Below, one piece after another: positions 45,220 to 54,390 of a stretch of 64,000 nt of DNA; the stretch's first letter is position 1; every line of letters starts with the position of its first letter. The notes beneath the pieces were generated by a model. That model ran no database searches and was not told where the DNA came from. It worked only from the letters and a program-made list of their open reading frames with translations. Both the position numbers and the translations under genes were made by a program. Origin of the DNA: Psychrobacter sp. Ps6 (lineage in GTDB: Bacteria; Pseudomonadota; Gammaproteobacteria; Pseudomonadales; Moraxellaceae); assembly GCF_022129235.1 (NCBI RefSeq), contig NZ_JADQAI010000009.1:62001-126000 (forward strand), given 5' to 3'.

Positions 45220-47295
45220 CTACTCATGCTGATTGTAATGAGGGTCATGCTTAACGGGTATGGCGACTAAAAAGCGAGTATGACCGTTTAGCGTATCAGT
45301 CGTGATCTGCCCTTGATGCGCGGTGACAATCTGTGAAACCAAAGATAAGCCCAAACCAGAACCTTTATTTTTCTGCTGCAATCGTACGAATGGGCTAAAC
45401 ACTTCTTCGCGTTTCTCTTCAGGAATACCTGTGCCTTCATCAATCACTGCTAGCACCGCATATTTCGGTAGTGGGCGTACAGGCTCAGTTTTTGCCTTTT
45501 TTAAATGCTTAGCAAATAAGCCTTCTTTGCGCGGTGTGGCTGAGGCTCCGTTATTATTTTGGGTATTGGCTTTAGCGCTGTTTTTCGCTTTATCTTTGCT
45601 GCCATTTTTGCTGATAGTTGTATCAGTTGCCACTTTGTCAGTTTTTCTATTGCTATCGTCTTTAAGAGCATGCGCACGCTTATCGATTGTTTCATTTGTA
45701 GATTCGATAAGATTATCATGTACGGATTTCTTAGCGTCTTTATTAAAGTCTAAAGTGTCTTTAGAATCAGGAACGGCCTTCCAAATCACTTTATCTAAAT
45801 CGGTGCTAGCAATATGAGCATCAGGTTCTACAGAGCTTGGGGTGTTTTTAATAAAATTAAGATCTGTACTTATAGCAGCATTTACATCTTCATCGACTGT
45901 TAGATTTTCGCCATTCTTGTAGATTGGCGGTGCTGGCAAGACAGCTATTGGCTCGACTGGCTCAGTTTTGTCTTTATTGCTCAGAGTAGAGTCAGCATTT
46001 TCGAGTGAAGCAGATTCTTGTGCATCTATATTGGTATCAAGCGACTCTTCATAAGAGTCAAAATCCAACAAACTATTATAATCGGTGAAACTGCTAGAGA
46101 GCACGGTCTGCAATAGGTAATCAGGAACAGTGCCAGCCTCTTCGATAGTCTGAACGCCGTACAGTAACACGGTAACGGGCGGCTTGCCGTGAAGCATTGC
46201 ATTGGTCAGTAGGTTACGAATGAGATGAGTCAACATTGATGATTGACCATCAATCATGATGTGCTCACCAATCAACGTGGCTTCAGGATAGTGCTGACGT
46301 TCTTGATTGACCAGATCATATAAATCCAGATTCTCAATTTGTTGTAAGGCATGACCTGCATCTAGACGGCTGACCAACAATATACTTTCGACCAAATCAT
46401 TGAGACCTGACAGATCGCGAGTGATGGCATGAGCGCGTTTATCAAACTTGGCTTTGGTGTCAGATGGTAGCGCACCAGCCAACATATCCATCATTTCAAC
46501 CTGCAAGCGAATGCGCGTGATAGGCGTACGCAGCTCGTGAGAAGCATGCGCCAGTAATAAATTATTGGCGTCAACGAGGTGCTCAATCTTTTGCGCTGCT
46601 TGGTTGAACCCACGCGCCAATGAAGCAATTTCATCATTACCACGCGCGTTCACTCGAACCGTAAAATCCCCATCGCCTAACTGAGCCATCTGCTGACTTA
46701 ACTGATCGATACGCCATGTCATGGTACGGGCAATCAACCACAGAACACCTGCCATAATAATGAGTAGCAACAACGTACCTGTAAATAGGTTCAGCGCTGC
46801 AGAAAGTACGGGCTTCTTAGGAGGTAAACGTGACTCATACAGCAGAGTATAACCAGTGCTGCTGTAGACTTGAGCCTGCTTAGTAGGGGAGGTATCTGCA
46901 AACGAAGGGAAAACACGCGAAAATAAAGATGGCGTAGGTGGTAGCTCTAGCGGCAAATCGCTATTGTCGGTTTGCATGAGCAACCGACCTTCGCTGTCGT
47001 ACAAGCCCATTTTGGCCTGTAGTGACTCATCAAAAATATCAAAGCTTTTTTTGACAACAGCCAGCATAAATCGTGACTGTAAGCGATTGTCTTTACTAAT
47101 AGAGATATTCAACTCATGCAGAAACGGATCAATTTGACCCAAAATCTGCGTGGCCAATATCTCTGAACGGATTCCTGCATCCTTGTCATGCACCAGTTGG
47201 GTTAATAGCACCATAGCAACTGCAAATAAAGTAAGTGCCAGCATAACGCTAGCAAATAGTTTGGCAAATACGGAACGAAAACCCAATTGCTGCAT
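45220..47295 (-). CDS. Sensor histidine kinase with a large insertion in the ATPase domain
   Basis: 691 residues. TM1 at about 10-32, a periplasmic sensor domain, TM2 at about 168-188, HAMP (about 190-245), HisKA with phosphoacceptor His in ASHELRTPITRIRLQ, then HATPase. The N-box THLIRNLLTNAMLHGK is at about 356-371, but the G1 box VIDEGTGIPEE (D619) comes ~250 residues later, instead of the usual ~40; the G2 box is GSGLGLSLVSQIV. The intervening low-complexity stretch is rich in Asp, Asn, Ser, Lys and Thr. Forms an operon with the OmpR-type regulator 97 bases upstream. Signal unknown. Confidence 0.9.
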   Translation of the reverse strand: MQQLGFRSVFAKLFASVMLALTLFAVAMVLLTQLVHDKDAGIRSEILATQILGQIDPFLHELNISISKDNRLQSRFMLAVVKKSFDIFDESLQAKMGLYDSEGRLLMQTDNSDLPLELPPTPSLFSRVFPSFADTSPTKQAQVYSSTGYTLLYESRLPPKKPVLSAALNLFTGTLLLLIIMAGVLWLIARTMTWRIDQLSQQMAQLGDGDFTVRVNARGNDEIASLARGFNQAAQKIEHLVDANNLLLAHASHELRTPITRIRLQVEMMDMLAGALPSDTKAKFDKRAHAITRDLSGLNDLVESILLVSRLDAGHALQQIENLDLYDLVNQERQHYPEATLIGEHIMIDGQSSMLTHLIRNLLTNAMLHGKPPVTVLLYGVQTIEEAGTVPDYLLQTVLSSSFTDYNSLLDFDSYEESLDTNIDAQESASLENADSTLSNKDKTEPVEPIAVLPAPPIYKNGENLTVDEDVNAAISTDLNFIKNTPSSVEPDAHIASTDLDKVIWKAVPDSKDTLDFNKDAKKSVHDNLIESTNETIDKRAHALKDDSNRKTDKVATDTTISKNGSKDKAKNSAKANTQNNNGASATPRKEGLFAKHLKKAKTEPVRPLPKYAVLAVIDEGTGIPEEKREEVFSPFVRLQQKNKGSGLGLSLVSQIVTAHQGQITTDTLNGHTRFLVAIPVKHDPHYNQHE

Positions 47296-47392
47296 TAAAC
47301 AATCTCTGTAATTGGACGCTAATGTCGACTAAGCTTAATATGCTCTCTGTCGATTAGTCCATCTCTTACGATTAAACCTGATCGATGGTAAA

Positions 47393-48115
47393 TCAAACCT
47401 GATCAGTGGCAAATTGATAACCAACACCGCGCACCGTGATAATGCGTTTTGGTTGACGTGGATTGTCTTCGATCAAAGCACGCAAACGTGAAATATGCAC
47501 GTCGATGGCACGATCGATGTTATCCGAACTGTCGTCGTTTGGCATTGCCTGCCAAAGCTGCTCGCGATTTAGCACCTTGCCAGAATGGGTAGCAAAATAG
47601 TGTAGTAATTGAAACTGATGCGTCGTTAAACGTACAGGCTCATCATCAATAGTAACTTCGTGGCTGTCAGGGAACACACTTAAACGACCAAAAGTTAAGC
47701 TATCTGACTGGCTATCTGCTTGGTTTGGCTGCTCGTGACGACGGATAACAGCACGGATACGGGCAAGAAGCTCACGCGGCTCGAAAGGCTTCGATATATA
47801 GTCATCAGCACCCATCTCTAAACCTAACACGCGATCGGTTGTGTCCCCTTTTGCGGTCAACATGATGATAGGCACTTTATTGGTCATATTATTCTTGTTG
47901 CCACGAATTTTTTGACATACTTGCATACCATCCATGTCCGGCAGCATCAAATCAAGTACGACCAAATCGATATCACGCTCTTTGGCATCTAACAGATCAA
48001 GGCCTTCTTGACCCAAACCTGCGTGATGAACGTCATAGTAATTCATAGTCAAGTAATCACTGATCAGCTCTGCTAAATCTGGATCATCTTCAATCAATAA
48101 AATCTGCTTGCTCAT
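47393..48115 (-). CDS. OmpR-family response regulator
   Basis: 240 residues. REC domain (4-118) with phosphoacceptor Asp in DLVVLDLMLPDMDG and switch Lys in DDYISKPFEPRELLAR; OmpR/PhoB winged helix at the C-terminus with LTTHQFQLLHYFATHSG and DNIDRAIDVHISRLR then TVRGVGYQFA. AGAGG lies upstream of ATG 48115; an upstream ATG 21 codons earlier is unlikely. The partner is the kinase gene that follows. Confidence 0.95.
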   Translation of the reverse strand: MSKQILLIEDDPDLAELISDYLTMNYYDVHHAGLGQEGLDLLDAKERDIDLVVLDLMLPDMDGMQVCQKIRGNKNNMTNKVPIIMLTAKGDTTDRVLGLEMGADDYISKPFEPRELLARIRAVIRRHEQPNQADSQSDSLTFGRLSVFPDSHEVTIDDEPVRLTTHQFQLLHYFATHSGKVLNREQLWQAMPNDDSSDNIDRAIDVHISRLRALIEDNPRQPKRIITVRGVGYQFATDQV

Positions 48116-48363
48116 GGGGTATCCTCTAATTGTTGTTATAATTTGCCAAAAGTCTAAGTGCGCTAGTCGTTTAACCATGATAGAAGTATCAATAATTTTT
48201 ACATTCTATGCCATTAAACCTTTGAGCCTCCGTAATGATAAAAATAGTTCTAAATACTCGGATAGTGCTATATATAATACGACTATATTGCCTAATGATG
48301 CTGTTACAAAACAAGATAGGCTTTGTTAAAGTTTCTACCAAATGTAACTGTCAGCGTGAATGG

Positions 48364-49626
48364 CTATGACACGATGACTTTTTTGCCTTCAGAATCAATA
48401 GGTAAGTCAGCCAAGCAAATTAAACTATCGTTACTTACACCAGCAATCAAATATTGTTGCGTGGTCGGATCATACTCAACAACCTCGATAGGCTGGCGTG
48501 TTAAACGCTGGTCTTGACCAATAATCCAAACATTAGCTGTTAACGGTTTAAGCGGCATGTATGGCGGTTTTTGTAATTCCGTTAAGTCAACATCATGCAA
48601 GGCGCGCTTAGGCACGATAGTACCTACGTCTATTTGTCCGTAATTGACTCGCCCCGTGACTTTCATTTCTGGTTGTAGCTTGTTACGACTGACCTCGTTA
48701 TCGATCACATTAACATATACCAACAGTCTTTTTGGCTGGCTGGTAGGTACAAGCTTACTGACCTGACCTGTAAACTTGTCAGTGTTACCTTCGATTGTAA
48801 AATTGACAGTCTGACCGACTGAAAGCTGAGGTTCTGCTTGAATAGGTAGTGTCGCCGCAAAGTGCAATTTGGTCTCGTCACTAAGTTCTAATAGAGAAGT
48901 GCGTGCTGCCGTTTTTTCACCAGTGGTGACATATAGGTTTTCTACACGACCTGAAAAGCTAGCAGTTATCGTCACCAAATTATATCGTGGGTTCAGTTTT
49001 TTGCCATCAACATTTACACCATTACTAACAGCGTTATTATTATCTGTCACAAGGTTTGCTGCTGACGACGCTTCTTTATCATTGCTAGTATTATTGACAT
49101 TAGCATCATTATTAACAGATAAAGCCTTAGTAGAGCTAGAGTCAGAATTGTCGTCAATACTTGGTGTATTTTCTGGTTTCTTATTATTGGTAGTGCTTGT
49201 CACTATCTTTTCTTTAGAAGAGTTGCCTTCTGCAGATGTATCTGATTTTACGGTAGGATCGCTCATCGCCGCCAAACGCCTGATAACCAGTAAAGGCGTA
49301 CCTTTTTCTACCCATTGACCTTCGCTAACAAACGTTTTTTCTATATTGACAGGATGTACTGCAATAAATTTGGTTTGCTTGATAGGCTCGATGCTACCTT
49401 GCAGCCCTAGACTTGGCTGATAACGTGAGGACTTGATACTGAGTATGTGTTCAGGTGTCATCGTGACACTATCATTGGTAATGACAACGGGGGAGTCTGC
49501 CGTTGCCGTGTTTTCAGGAGCGACTGATTCATTCTCAGATGGTGAGGGCTGACAAGCAGCAAGCAATAAAACGCTGAGCAAGTAAAGGCTTTTTTTGGAA
49601 TGTTTAAAGGCTGTCATAGCGGTCAC
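48364..49626 (-). CDS. Lipoprotein RND/HlyD-type periplasmic adaptor
   Basis: 420 residues. Lipobox LLAAC at about 21-25. The lipoyl/barrel halves are visible: VHPVNIEKTFVSEGQWVEKGTPLLV (first half) and ITASFSGRVENLYVTTGEKTAARTSLLEL (second half), followed by TLPIQAEPQLSVGQTV and RVNYGQIDVGTIVPKRAL, as in CusB/AcrA-type adaptors. The coiled-coil hairpin that normally joins the lipoyl halves is replaced by about 90 residues rich in Asn, Ser, Asp and Thr. No pump or outer-membrane channel gene is adjacent. It lies upstream of the response regulator on the same strand, suggesting a link with that signalling pair. ATG 49617 is an alternative start. Confidence 0.82.
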   Translation of the reverse strand: MTAMTAFKHSKKSLYLLSVLLLAACQPSPSENESVAPENTATADSPVVITNDSVTMTPEHILSIKSSRYQPSLGLQGSIEPIKQTKFIAVHPVNIEKTFVSEGQWVEKGTPLLVIRRLAAMSDPTVKSDTSAEGNSSKEKIVTSTTNNKKPENTPSIDDNSDSSSTKALSVNNDANVNNTSNDKEASSAANLVTDNNNAVSNGVNVDGKKLNPRYNLVTITASFSGRVENLYVTTGEKTAARTSLLELSDETKLHFAATLPIQAEPQLSVGQTVNFTIEGNTDKFTGQVSKLVPTSQPKRLLVYVNVIDNEVSRNKLQPEMKVTGRVNYGQIDVGTIVPKRALHDVDLTELQKPPYMPLKPLTANVWIIGQDQRLTRQPIEVVEYDPTTQQYLIAGVSNDSLICLADLPIDSEGKKVIVS

Positions 49627-50294
49627 CGTTATAGTCGTCGCTTCATTATATAGTGAATAGATACGCGGTGGAACAATTGCGCCATACTTACTAATTTTAA
49701 GTAGCGTAAGTGTTTGTCGTAAGAAAACAGATGAGTTTGCCGGCTTGTTAAATAAGAACAGCGATTTATGATACTCATTAGTTAGAACATTAATTTGCTA
49801 ATGACTGGAAAAGCATCAATAACTGTGCTAAAACAAACATAACGAAATACCGTGATACATTTTTATCACAAAAGAAAATTATTCAGCAATGTGATTATTG
49901 ATTCTATATAATGCAGGAATATCATAAAGTTGGTTGCTCCATTGTCTGAATGACGTTGTCACTGACAGTAAGTCAATTAAAAAAATTGAGTGTTTTAAGT
50001 GATAATATGATTTTGCTTGATGGTTATAGAAGTAAAATATTGGGTCTAAAAAGCCAAGAGTTGCACTCAATTTTATGAGCTTATTACGAGCAAAGTGCGT
50101 ATAGTAACTCATGTTGACGCTGTGTTTGATGGGCAGACACTGATAAAAGGTATTCACTGTCATAAAATGTCTAATGAAATCTCAGTCTTTTGTATTGGTC
50201 TAATATTGACTGATATCATGACTTAAGATGATCGTTAGAGCTTTATATAGACAGAGAGCGTTACGAATAAATAGTCATTCATAGGATAATGATA
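49627..50294. other. Long intergenic region upstream of the pil-chp locus
   Basis: About 670 bases, AT-rich, between divergent genes. A 94-codon minus-strand frame (49879-50163) has no ribosome binding site or family resemblance and I do not call it. TTGACT at 50206 lacks a good -10 partner. Promoters for both flanking genes must lie here. Confidence 0.4.
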
Positions 50295-50672
50295 ATGGAA
50301 AATAATTTTGAAGGTTTAAAAGTAATGGTGATTGATGATTCAAAAACCATTCGCCGTACCGCAGAAACTTTGCTACAAAAAGCGGGTTGTGAAGTCGTAA
50401 CTGCCATAGATGGCTTCGATGCCTTAGCAAAAATTGTTGATAACAACCCAGATATTATTTTTGTCGACATCATGATGCCGCGCTTAGATGGCTATCAGAC
50501 TTGTGCACTCATAAAAAATAACCCTGATTATGCTAATAAACCCGTGATCATGTTGTCATCTAAAGATGGCTTATTTGATAAAGCCCGTGGCCGCATCGTC
50601 GGATCTGATGAGTATTTGACCAAACCGTTTAGTAAAGATGAGCTTTTTGATGCGATAAACCAGTACCGTTAA
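50295..50672 (+). CDS. pilG: Twitching response regulator PilG
   Basis: 125-residue stand-alone REC domain. VMVIDDSKTIRRTAETLL at the N-terminus, phosphoacceptor in FVDIMMPRLDGYQTCALIK, switch Lys in DEYLTKPFSKDELFDAI: the PilG pattern. In type IV pilus bacteria it is the ChpA output regulator that promotes pilus extension and twitching. ATG 50295 is chosen with AGGA eight bases upstream; ATG 50289 is also possible. First gene of the pil-chp locus. Confidence 0.95.
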   Translation: MENNFEGLKVMVIDDSKTIRRTAETLLQKAGCEVVTAIDGFDALAKIVDNNPDIIFVDIMMPRLDGYQTCALIKNNPDYANKPVIMLSSKDGLFDKARGRIVGSDEYLTKPFSKDELFDAINQYR

Positions 50673-50837
50673 TCAGCTCTATAGACTCAAATATAGTGAT
50701 TGCTAAGATTAAAAATAATGACTCATTATTTAAGTGACTAGCATAAAAATAAATCACGAATAAGTTGTTGGGCATTATTTTCAATTTTTTATCAACAATA
50801 TATCTTCATAGATATTTTAGAAATAAAGGAAAATCCT

Positions 50838-51200
50838 ATGACTACCGTTTTAGTCATTGACGACTCGCCATCAGAAATGGCGAAATTTCGCGACATGCTT
50901 TCCAAGAATAATTTTCAAGTATTAGAAGCATCAAATGGCGAGCAGGGCTGTCAGATGGCAGCTGATCACCTGCCAGATGTCATCTTAATGGATGTGGTCA
51001 TGCCAGAAATGAACGGTTTTCAGGCTACGCGAAAAATCACTCGTGGTAAAACCACCGCTCATATACCGGTCATTATGATTAGTACCAAAAATCAAGAAAC
51101 TGATCGAGTGTGGGGCAAGCGTCAAGGTGCCAAAGAGTATATGAACAAACCAGTCGATGAAAATAGATTGGTCAATATGATTCGCAAAGTGATGGAGTAA
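50838..51200 (+). CDS. pilH: Twitching response regulator PilH
   Basis: 120-residue REC protein: VLVIDDSPSEMAKFRDML, phosphoacceptor in VILMDVVMPEMNGFQATR, switch Lys in KEYMNKPVDENRLV. PilH is thought to act as a phosphate sink or as a retraction-side regulator opposite PilG. AAGGAAAATCCT precedes the ATG. A 165-base gap separates it from pilG. Confidence 0.95.
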   Translation: MTTVLVIDDSPSEMAKFRDMLSKNNFQVLEASNGEQGCQMAADHLPDVILMDVVMPEMNGFQATRKITRGKTTAHIPVIMISTKNQETDRVWGKRQGAKEYMNKPVDENRLVNMIRKVME

Positions 51201-51203
51201 CTT

Positions 51204-51734
51204 GTGGCCTCTAGAGGATTTATTGAGCTTCTGCGTCTAGCAGACTTGGCACGTGCGCGCAAAAGTGGTCGCCGCGGTGGTCAAGAGTTTGATTGGCAAG
51301 GGGTGGTATTTGAGATTGGTGGGCAGCGCTTAGTTGCCCCTATGGGTCAGGTATCAGAGGTATTATCCATGCCAGAATATACTAGCTTACCTCTAGTAAA
51401 ACCTTGGATGCTAGGTATTGCCAATATTCGCGGACGATTACTACCTCTGACGGATTTGTCACACTTTTTACAAGTGCCAAGTCGCTTGTCACAGCTAAGC
51501 CAGCGCAAAGTTATTGTAATCGATCATGACAATAACTTTTCAGGGCTACTAGTCGATCAAGTGCTTGGTATCGAACAGTTCACTCAGGAACAATATCGCC
51601 CAGAAGCGATTGATTCCAATTCACCATTTGCACCTTATAACCATGGTAAGTTTTTGAAAGACGAGCAGGAGTGGTACGTTTTTATGCCAAGCTTGCTGGC
51701 ACAGGATCCGCAGTACTCAGATGCTGCGATATAG
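51204..51734 (+). CDS. pilI: CheW-like coupling protein PilI
   Basis: 176 residues. CheW fold: FEIGGQRLVAPMGQVSEVL, LPLVKPWMLGIANIRGRLLP (the conserved G..N.RG loop) and LLVDQVLGIE. It couples PilJ to ChpA. Starts with GTG at 51204 with GGAG six bases upstream; three bases after the pilH stop, so translation is probably coupled. Confidence 0.93.
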   Translation: MASRGFIELLRLADLARARKSGRRGGQEFDWQGVVFEIGGQRLVAPMGQVSEVLSMPEYTSLPLVKPWMLGIANIRGRLLPLTDLSHFLQVPSRLSQLSQRKVIVIDHDNNFSGLLVDQVLGIEQFTQEQYRPEAIDSNSPFAPYNHGKFLKDEQEWYVFMPSLLAQDPQYSDAAI

Positions 51735-51908
51735 TAACCGATAATAGAAGACCTATTTATTCGGTAACGACAGATTGATAGCGACTGACACGATACAGTG
51801 GGATGTCAGTATTTATACAGGCTTTGCTAATCATTGTTTTGATAACAATAAGATTGTCAAAGTCAGTCACGATAAGACTTTGACGATTGTTTGAAAGGAA
51901 TACGCAAG

Positions 51909-53324
51909 ATGAGTGATGTTAAAAGAAAACCTGTAGCTGGCGTCGGCCAAACAGCAGTAGATGGCAAAAGCTCTGATAATACATGGAAATTGTTATTAGG
52001 ATTTTTTGTTCTATTAAGTTTGGCCTGTCTGATTTGGCTGATCAACTCCCTATCAACAGTAAGTCAATACTTTGATAGCTTTGATCAATCGGTTGTTTTA
52101 CCGGCGGCGATATTTGCAATCGGAGCCGTGGGTATTGTGTTTGCCTCGTATCAGTTGCTCAAGCAACGTGGGGGAACGGAGCGTTTACTGATTGAAAAAG
52201 AAACATTACGCCGCCGTCAAGAAGCAGAAGCAGAGTCTGAACGAGCTCGTCAAATTCAAGAAGAAAACGAACGTAACCAGATCGCTATTCTACGCCTACT
52301 TGATGAGTTGGGTGATTTGGCAGAAGGTGATTTGACGGTCAATGCGACCGTATCAGAAGACTTTACAGGGGCAATTGCTGACTCAGTAAACTTCGCAATT
52401 GACCAATTACGTCAGCTGGTTCTGGTTATTAACAGCACCGCCGACCGAGTTGCACAGTCTTCAGATCAAACGCAGATGAACGCTGTTGAGCTTGCTGAAG
52501 CTTCTGAACATCAAGCGCAAGAAATTGCTGGCGTATCAGCCGCTATTAATGAGATGACCGTGTCAATTGACCAAGTTTCGAATAATGCGTCAGAGTCTGC
52601 GACGGTTGCTCAGCGTTCAGTTGCCATTGCCTATAATGGGGCAGAAGTTGTACAGCGTTCGATTGAAGGTATGAACGTTATTCGTGATCAGATTCAAGAG
52701 ACATCGAAACGTATCAAACGCCTTGGTGAGTCTTCGCAAGAGATTGGTGATATCGTTGGCTTGATTAACGACATTGCAGACCAAACCAACGTTTTGGCAT
52801 TGAACGCCGCTATTCAGGCATCGATGGCAGGTGAGGCTGGTCGAGGCTTTGCGGTTGTTGCTGATGAGGTTCAGCGTCTGGCTGAGCGTTCAGCGAATGC
52901 GACCAAGCAGATTGAAACATTGGTAAAAACCATTCAGGCGGATACTAATGAGGCTGTTATGTCGATGGAATCGACGACATCTGAAGTAGTACGTGGTGCT
53001 CGTTTGGCAAAAGATGCTGGTGAAGCACTAGAAGAGGTACAGAGCGTTTCTAATACGTTGGCTGACTTGATTCAGAACATCTCAAATGCTGCATTACAGC
53101 AGGCTGAATCTGCTGGCCATATTTCTCATACTATGAATATCATTCAAGATATTACTTCACAAACCTCATCTGGTACGCTTGCCACAGCACGTTCTATTGG
53201 TGAGTTGAGTGAAATGGCTGCCGCACTACAAGAATCTGTTACTGGCTTTAAAGTATCGAACGATGATGAATTGTTAGATGATGAAATGATTCACTCTGAA
53301 CGAACCTTATCGGAAATTGTCTAA
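51909..53324 (+). CDS. pilJ: Methyl-accepting chemotaxis protein PilJ, short form
   Basis: 471 residues. Two membrane spans (TM1 about 26-45, TM2 about 61-80) enclose a periplasmic loop of only ~18 residues. A HAMP-like linker and a coiled-coil signalling domain follow, with the conserved hairpin tip [20 protein letters not shown] then [20 protein letters not shown]. Typical PilJ proteins (about 680 aa in Pseudomonas) have a large periplasmic PilJ sensor region, which is missing here. I chose ATG 51909 with AAGGAA upstream over a TTG at 51891. The position between pilI and pilK supports the name. Confidence 0.93.
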   Translation: MSDVKRKPVAGVGQTAVDGKSSDNTWKLLLGFFVLLSLACLIWLINSLSTVSQYFDSFDQSVVLPAAIFAIGAVGIVFASYQLLKQRGGTERLLIEKETLRRRQEAEAESERARQIQEENERNQIAILRLLDELGDLAEGDLTVNATVSEDFTGAIADSVNFAIDQLRQLVLVINSTADRVAQSSDQTQMNAVELAEASEHQAQEIAGVSAAINEMTVSIDQVSNNASESATVAQRSVAIAYNGAEVVQRSIEGMNVIRDQIQETSKRIKRLGESSQEIGDIVGLINDIADQTNVLALNAAIQASMAGEAGRGFAVVADEVQRLAERSANATKQIETLVKTIQADTNEAVMSMESTTSEVVRGARLAKDAGEALEEVQSVSNTLADLIQNISNAALQQAESAGHISHTMNIIQDITSQTSSGTLATARSIGELSEMAAALQESVTGFKVSNDDELLDDEMIHSERTLSEIV

Positions 53325-53415
53325 CCTTTTGACTTTAATATTAAAGCGGTATTGATACGTCTTTTTGTATAAGATTTTAATTAAAATGCTGTATAGGTTC
53401 TGATGCCGTGCAGCA

Positions 53416-54372
53416 GTGATAATAGCAGGTGACGTGAACAATCATATACAAGCAAAAAAGGCTCTATCTAATACACTTGAACCTGTATGGGGTGACGAGA
53501 TGATACAGGGCGATAGCGCTAATTTGCAGCAGTGGCAACGATACATAGAACAAGAGATTGGCTTTATATTGCCAAGTATGCAGCTGCAGTGGTTGACCAA
53601 TGCGATTGATCATACAGCAACGTTAAATGGACTCACTACTCAGCAGCTATGGCATCAGTTGCCTAAAGATAATGAGATTCGCCAGCAGTTGTTGGATAAG
53701 GTGCTGATTCATGAGAGTCGCTTTTTTCGCCATAAACCTTCTATAGCCTTTGTCACAAAATATGCAGCAAATTATCAACGAGCATATAAAACGGATACAC
53801 CGTTTCGCATTTGGAGTGTTGGTTGTGCAAGTGGGCAAGAGACTTGGTCGCTGGCCATGTGTCTGACAGCCGCGCAGTTGTCCAATCATGTAATATTGGG
53901 AACAGATGTGAGCGAGCAGGCGATTACAAGCGCGCGGTTAGGACAATATGACAAACGGCAGCAGTCATTGATTCCTCAAAATTGTCAGCAGTTTGTTCAC
54001 CCTTTGATCACTAAGAATTCAGGCAATGTGCTGAGTATGGCTGATGCTTCTAGTAAAGCAGAAAGGTGTATTAATACTCACGTTGATTGGCAAGTAGCGC
54101 CAACTTTACGACCTTATGTTAGCTTTGCTTTGCACAATGTTATTGAACAAAAACCACCCACGTCGCATCTCCAGAATGTGATTATCTGCCAAAATATGCT
54201 GCTGTATTTTCGTAAGTTTGATCAGCGTGATATTTTGGCACGGCTATCAGAGCAGTGTGCGATAGAGGGATATATTATATTGGCTCCAGGTGAGGCGTTG
54301 TTTTGGCGTCCTTCGAATATGCGCCGTATTGCGCACCCACAAGTGAATGTGTGGCAAAAAATTAGTGCCTAG
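53416..54372 (+). CDS. pilK: CheR-type methyltransferase (PilK)
   Basis: 318 residues. CheR fold with N-terminal helical domain (LIHESRFFRHKPSIAFV), SAM-binding GCASGQETWSLAMCL, VILGTDVSEQAITSARLGQYD and NMLLYFRKFDQRDILARL. It methylates glutamates on PilJ, opposed by the CheB-type ChpB. The start is uncertain: GTG 53416 is used; ATG 53500 (residue 29) has a GGGG-rich site upstream and fits equally well. Confidence 0.9.
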   Translation: MIIAGDVNNHIQAKKALSNTLEPVWGDEMIQGDSANLQQWQRYIEQEIGFILPSMQLQWLTNAIDHTATLNGLTTQQLWHQLPKDNEIRQQLLDKVLIHESRFFRHKPSIAFVTKYAANYQRAYKTDTPFRIWSVGCASGQETWSLAMCLTAAQLSNHVILGTDVSEQAITSARLGQYDKRQQSLIPQNCQQFVHPLITKNSGNVLSMADASSKAERCINTHVDWQVAPTLRPYVSFALHNVIEQKPPTSHLQNVIICQNMLLYFRKFDQRDILARLSEQCAIEGYIILAPGEALFWRPSNMRRIAHPQVNVWQKISA

Positions 54373-54390
54373 ACGAGTTAGGATAAACCT

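Noticed and set aside
49879..50163. 94-codon minus-strand frame in the intergenic region before pilG
   Set aside because: No ribosome binding site, no family resemblance, and AT-rich sequence in which such frames arise by chance.
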